Assembly (NCBI GenBank): GCA_035294265.1
Contig: DATGLK010000008.1
Coordinates: 1-45,283, forward strand
Direction: 5' to 3'
Origin: Candidatus Binataceae bacterium
GTDB lineage: Bacteria; Desulfobacterota; Binatia; Binatales; Binataceae
Length of the DNA: 45,283 bases
Made by a program: the position numbers and the translations under genes. A model generated the notes under the pieces. The model was given only the letters and a program-made list of their open reading frames with translations. It made no database searches and was not told where the DNA came from. How positions within the stretch are numbered: position 1 is the stretch's first letter; each line of letters opens with the position of its first letter. Shown in pieces: positions 42,976-45,283 of this stretch.

Positions 42976-45283
42976 TTAAAGGCCCGCGACCTGGCGTACG
43001 GTGGCGCGTGACGGTGAACGGGCGTTGAGCGGCAAACCGAAAAGCCGGCGCAGCTCACGGCCGGTATGAGAATCTTCGCAAGCGGCGACTTCAAGCGGCG
43101 TGCCCTCGGCGACGAGCCGGCCACCGTCGGCACCACCCTCGGGGCCGAGGTCGATCACGTGATCGGCGTGCGCAATCAGTTCCAGGTTATGCTCGATAAC
43201 CAGCAGGCTGTAGCCCTCGTCCACCAGGCGGATCAGGACGCGCAGGAGGGTGCGCACGTCGCTACTGCTCAGACCCGTGGTCGGCTCGTCCAAAATAAAT
43301 AGAGACTTACGCTCCTGGCGGGGATTAATGCCCTGGTTCAGGAAAGAGGCGAGGCGCAAGCGTTGCGCCTCGCCGCCCGACAGGGTGGAGGTGGCCTGGC
43401 CGAGCTGCAAATAGCCCAGTCCCACTGCACTCACGGTATCCAGCGGGCTTACGATGGGGGTCCGGCCAGCGAAAAATGCTCGCGCTTCATCCACGGTGAG
43501 GGCCAGAATCTGGTTGATGTTGAGCCCATGATAATTTATTCCTAGGACGTGGGATTGAAAGCGACGCCCCTCGCAGGCCTCGCATGTCACCTCCAGGTCG
43601 GCCATAAAATGCATCTCTAGGGTAACCGTGCCCATGCCCTGGCATCGCTCGCAGCGTCCGCCGACCACATTGAAAGAAAAGTCGCGGGCTTGGATACCCA
43701 GTCGGCGAGCCTCGGTGGTCGCGGCCAGCAGCTTGCGTAAATGGTCGTAAATCCCAAGGTAGGTCGCGGGATTGGAGCGCGACGATCGCAGCAGAGCTTC
43801 CTGCCCCAAATGAACGATGCGATCGAGGTGCTGCAGCCCTTGCAGAGCGCGACAAGCGCCGACGTCGCCGGCCACGGGCTGTCCCATGCGCTGCAAATAA
43901 TTGTTGTACAGGACCTCTTCCACCAGGGTCGATTTGCCCGAGCCCGAAACCCCAGTGATACAGACCAGGCGGCGCAAGGGAATGGTGACGTCGAGATCGC
44001 GCAGATTATGCTCGCGGGCGCCCACGATGCGCAGGACGGGATCATCGGCGGCTGGGTGGCGTTCGCGCGCGATCGCCCGCATCAGCGCCGCGCGCGCCAG
44101 CTTGGCGCTGGCGGCGCGCCGCGGCGGCACACGATTGGCGACGAGATGACCCCCTTCGCGCCCTCCTGCGGGCCCTAGTTCGACTAGCCGGTCGGCGCCC
44201 GCGATAATGATGGGATCGTGCTCGACCACCACCACCGTATTGCCGAGATCGCGCAACTGGCGCAGCACCTGCAGCAGACGGCGTGTATCGCGTGCGTGCA
44301 ACCCCACCGTGGGTTCGTCAAGCACGTACAAGGTTCCGGTCAACAGGCTGCCCAGGGCACTCGCCAAGTGGATGCGCTGAGCTTCGCCGCCCGAAAGCGT
44401 GCGCGCCGCGCGCTCCAGAGTTAGGTAATTCAGCCCGACCGCGACCAGGTAGCCGACGCGGCTGCGCAACTCACGCACGATGCTGGCGGCGCGAGCGCGC
44501 TCGCTCTCGGTCAATTGCAAGCCCTCCAGCCAAGCCGCTAACTCACCGATGGGCAGCCGGCTGACCTCAGCGATGTTCTTACCTCCAAGCCGCAGGTTGA
44601 AGGCCTCGGGCTTGAGCTTGGCGCCGCCACAGGTGGCGCAGGTTACAAAACGGCGATACTTGGCCAACAAGACACGAACGTGGGTCTTATAGCGGCGCCG
44701 CTCGAGCCAGCGGAAGAAACCACGAATCCCCGGCCATCGATCGTGCTCTGAATGCCATTCATGATGATGGTGTTGGTGGTGGTCGTGCGGCCGGCGATGG
44801 CGATGGGCGCGTGACGGGCGAGCGCTCTTTTCGGGCCCTTGGTCTGGTGCTCCGCCTTCCCCCTCCAGTAACCAATTGCGCTCCTCGGCGGTAAATTCGC
44901 TGTAGGGCGCGTTCAGCCGGATGTGTCGGCGCCGCGCGCATTCCACCATCCAAGCGTGCATCTCGCGATAGGCCGGGGTGCGCCAAGGCGCCACCAGATC
45001 CTGGCGTAAGGAGAGATTGTGATTGGGAATCACCTTATCCAGATCCAGCTCCATCGTGCGCCCGAAGCCTTCACAGGCCGGACAAGCGCCGATCGGGCTG
45101 TTGGGCGAGAGCATCGCCGGCGAGGGCTCGGGAAAGCGGCGCATGCAGCTTGAGCAATTGAAGCGGGTATCGAAGTCCGTGCGCGCCTCCACCTGCATCC
45201 CCTCCGCGCTTCGTTTCATCCGCACTGCGCTGGCTCGATGCTCGCCCAGATAGAGTGCCTTCTCGATTGCCTCGCGCACTCGC
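42976..45283 (-). CDS. uvrA: Excinuclease ABC subunit A (partial, C-terminal 768 residues)
   Basis: The gene runs off the right edge, so the N-terminal Walker A and UvrB-binding region are not seen. Present: FNCSSCMRR and IGACPACEGFGR (zinc module), ERAARTLSGGEAQRIHLASA with LYVLDEPTVGLHARD (first ABC signature and Walker B), VCITGVSGSGKSTLVEEVLY (second Walker A), GGRCERCQGMGTVTLEMHF and TCEACEGRRF (C-terminal zinc finger), and STLSGGEAQRLRLASFL with FILDEPTTGLSSSD. Unusual is a His-rich insert near 44743-44805 (HRHRRPHDHHQHHHH). The segment VHLGQEALLRSSRSNPATYL differs from the usual DQSPIGRTPRSNPATY of housekeeping UvrA, so a UvrA paralogue (UvrA2-like) is possible. Confidence 0.9.
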   Translation of the reverse strand, partial: RVREAIEKALYLGEHRASAVRMKRSAEGMQVEARTDFDTRFNCSSCMRRFPEPSPAMLSPNSPIGACPACEGFGRTMELDLDKVIPNHNLSLRQDLVAPWRTPAYREMHAWMVECARRRHIRLNAPYSEFTAEERNWLLEGEGGAPDQGPEKSARPSRAHRHRRPHDHHQHHHHEWHSEHDRWPGIRGFFRWLERRRYKTHVRVLLAKYRRFVTCATCGGAKLKPEAFNLRLGGKNIAEVSRLPIGELAAWLEGLQLTESERARAASIVRELRSRVGYLVAVGLNYLTLERAARTLSGGEAQRIHLASALGSLLTGTLYVLDEPTVGLHARDTRRLLQVLRQLRDLGNTVVVVEHDPIIIAGADRLVELGPAGGREGGHLVANRVPPRRAASAKLARAALMRAIARERHPAADDPVLRIVGAREHNLRDLDVTIPLRRLVCITGVSGSGKSTLVEEVLYNNYLQRMGQPVAGDVGACRALQGLQHLDRIVHLGQEALLRSSRSNPATYLGIYDHLRKLLAATTEARRLGIQARDFSFNVVGGRCERCQGMGTVTLEMHFMADLEVTCEACEGRRFQSHVLGINYHGLNINQILALTVDEARAFFAGRTPIVSPLDTVSAVGLGYLQLGQATSTLSGGEAQRLRLASFLNQGINPRQERKSLFILDEPTTGLSSSDVRTLLRVLIRLVDEGYSLLVIEHNLELIAHADHVIDLGPEGGADGGRLVAEGTPLEVAACEDSHTGRELRRLFGLPLNARSPSRATVRQVAGL

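Overview
The window is high-GC DNA packed with genes on both strands. It looks like a chromosomal segment of a Gram-negative (diderm) bacterium: a TolC-type outer-membrane protein, a GspC-like type II secretion protein, an UppP/BacA phosphatase and a GT39 lipid-A-type glycosyltransferase are all present. The mix of CaiB-type CoA-transferase, LLM flavin enzyme, IorAB-type molybdenum oxidoreductase, MaoC hydratase and GST resembles uncultivated soil or sediment lineages (Binatota, Rokubacteria or Tectomicrobia-like). That assignment is inference, since no rRNA or phylogenetic marker was analysed. I found no tRNA, rRNA, CRISPR array, insertion sequence or prophage.

Layout. 0.2-3.5 kb (-): gshA, a gspC-like gene and a GNAT acetyltransferase. 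3.7-5.8 kb (+): glpK and a DUF1614-like membrane protein. 5.8-6.9 kb (-): mscL, a small unknown protein and a glutaredoxin. 7.1-10.2 kb (-): comF, methyltransferase, purM and purN, tightly coupled. 10.3-11.9 kb (+): CaiB-type CoA-transferase and a SnoaL-like protein. 12.0-16.5 kb (-): a glycine-reductase-like operon, grdB-grdE-grdC-grdA. 16.7-17.5 kb (+): FAH-family hydrolase. 17.7-22.1 kb (-): FAD oxidoreductase, glyA and a GT39 glycosyltransferase. 22.3-25.5 kb: secreted LysM-like protein, small unknown protein, uppP, EamA transporter and a CDGSH protein. 25.6-28.3 kb (-): GST, cupin and an M24-fold protein. 28.4-36.4 kb: GT4 glycosyltransferase, M23 peptidase, quinone oxidoreductase, iorAB-like pair, LLM oxidoreductase and CMD protein. 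37-38.9 kb (+): PcaB/PurB-superfamily lyase and MaoC. 39.1-45.3 kb (-): UvrA (partial), unknown protein, RluA pseudouridine synthase and a frameshifted TolC.

The standout is the grd operon. Conventional gene calling breaks both grdA and grdB at in-frame TGA codons. Translating these as selenocysteine restores the family hallmarks CFVUTSAGAMD in GrdA (U43) and TSTUGTSTRCG in GrdB (U349). A hairpin shaped like a bacterial SECIS element lies just after the grdB TGA, and a weaker one after the grdA TGA. The operon has no grdD (acetyl-phosphate-forming subunit), no thioredoxin genes beside it, and a GrdE with serine where the clostridial pyruvoyl-forming cysteine (Cys242) would be. It sits between a CoA-transferase/SnoaL pair and an FAH hydrolase rather than in an amino-acid fermentation locus. 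I infer a variant selenoprotein reductase whose substrate and product may differ from those of clostridial glycine reductase.
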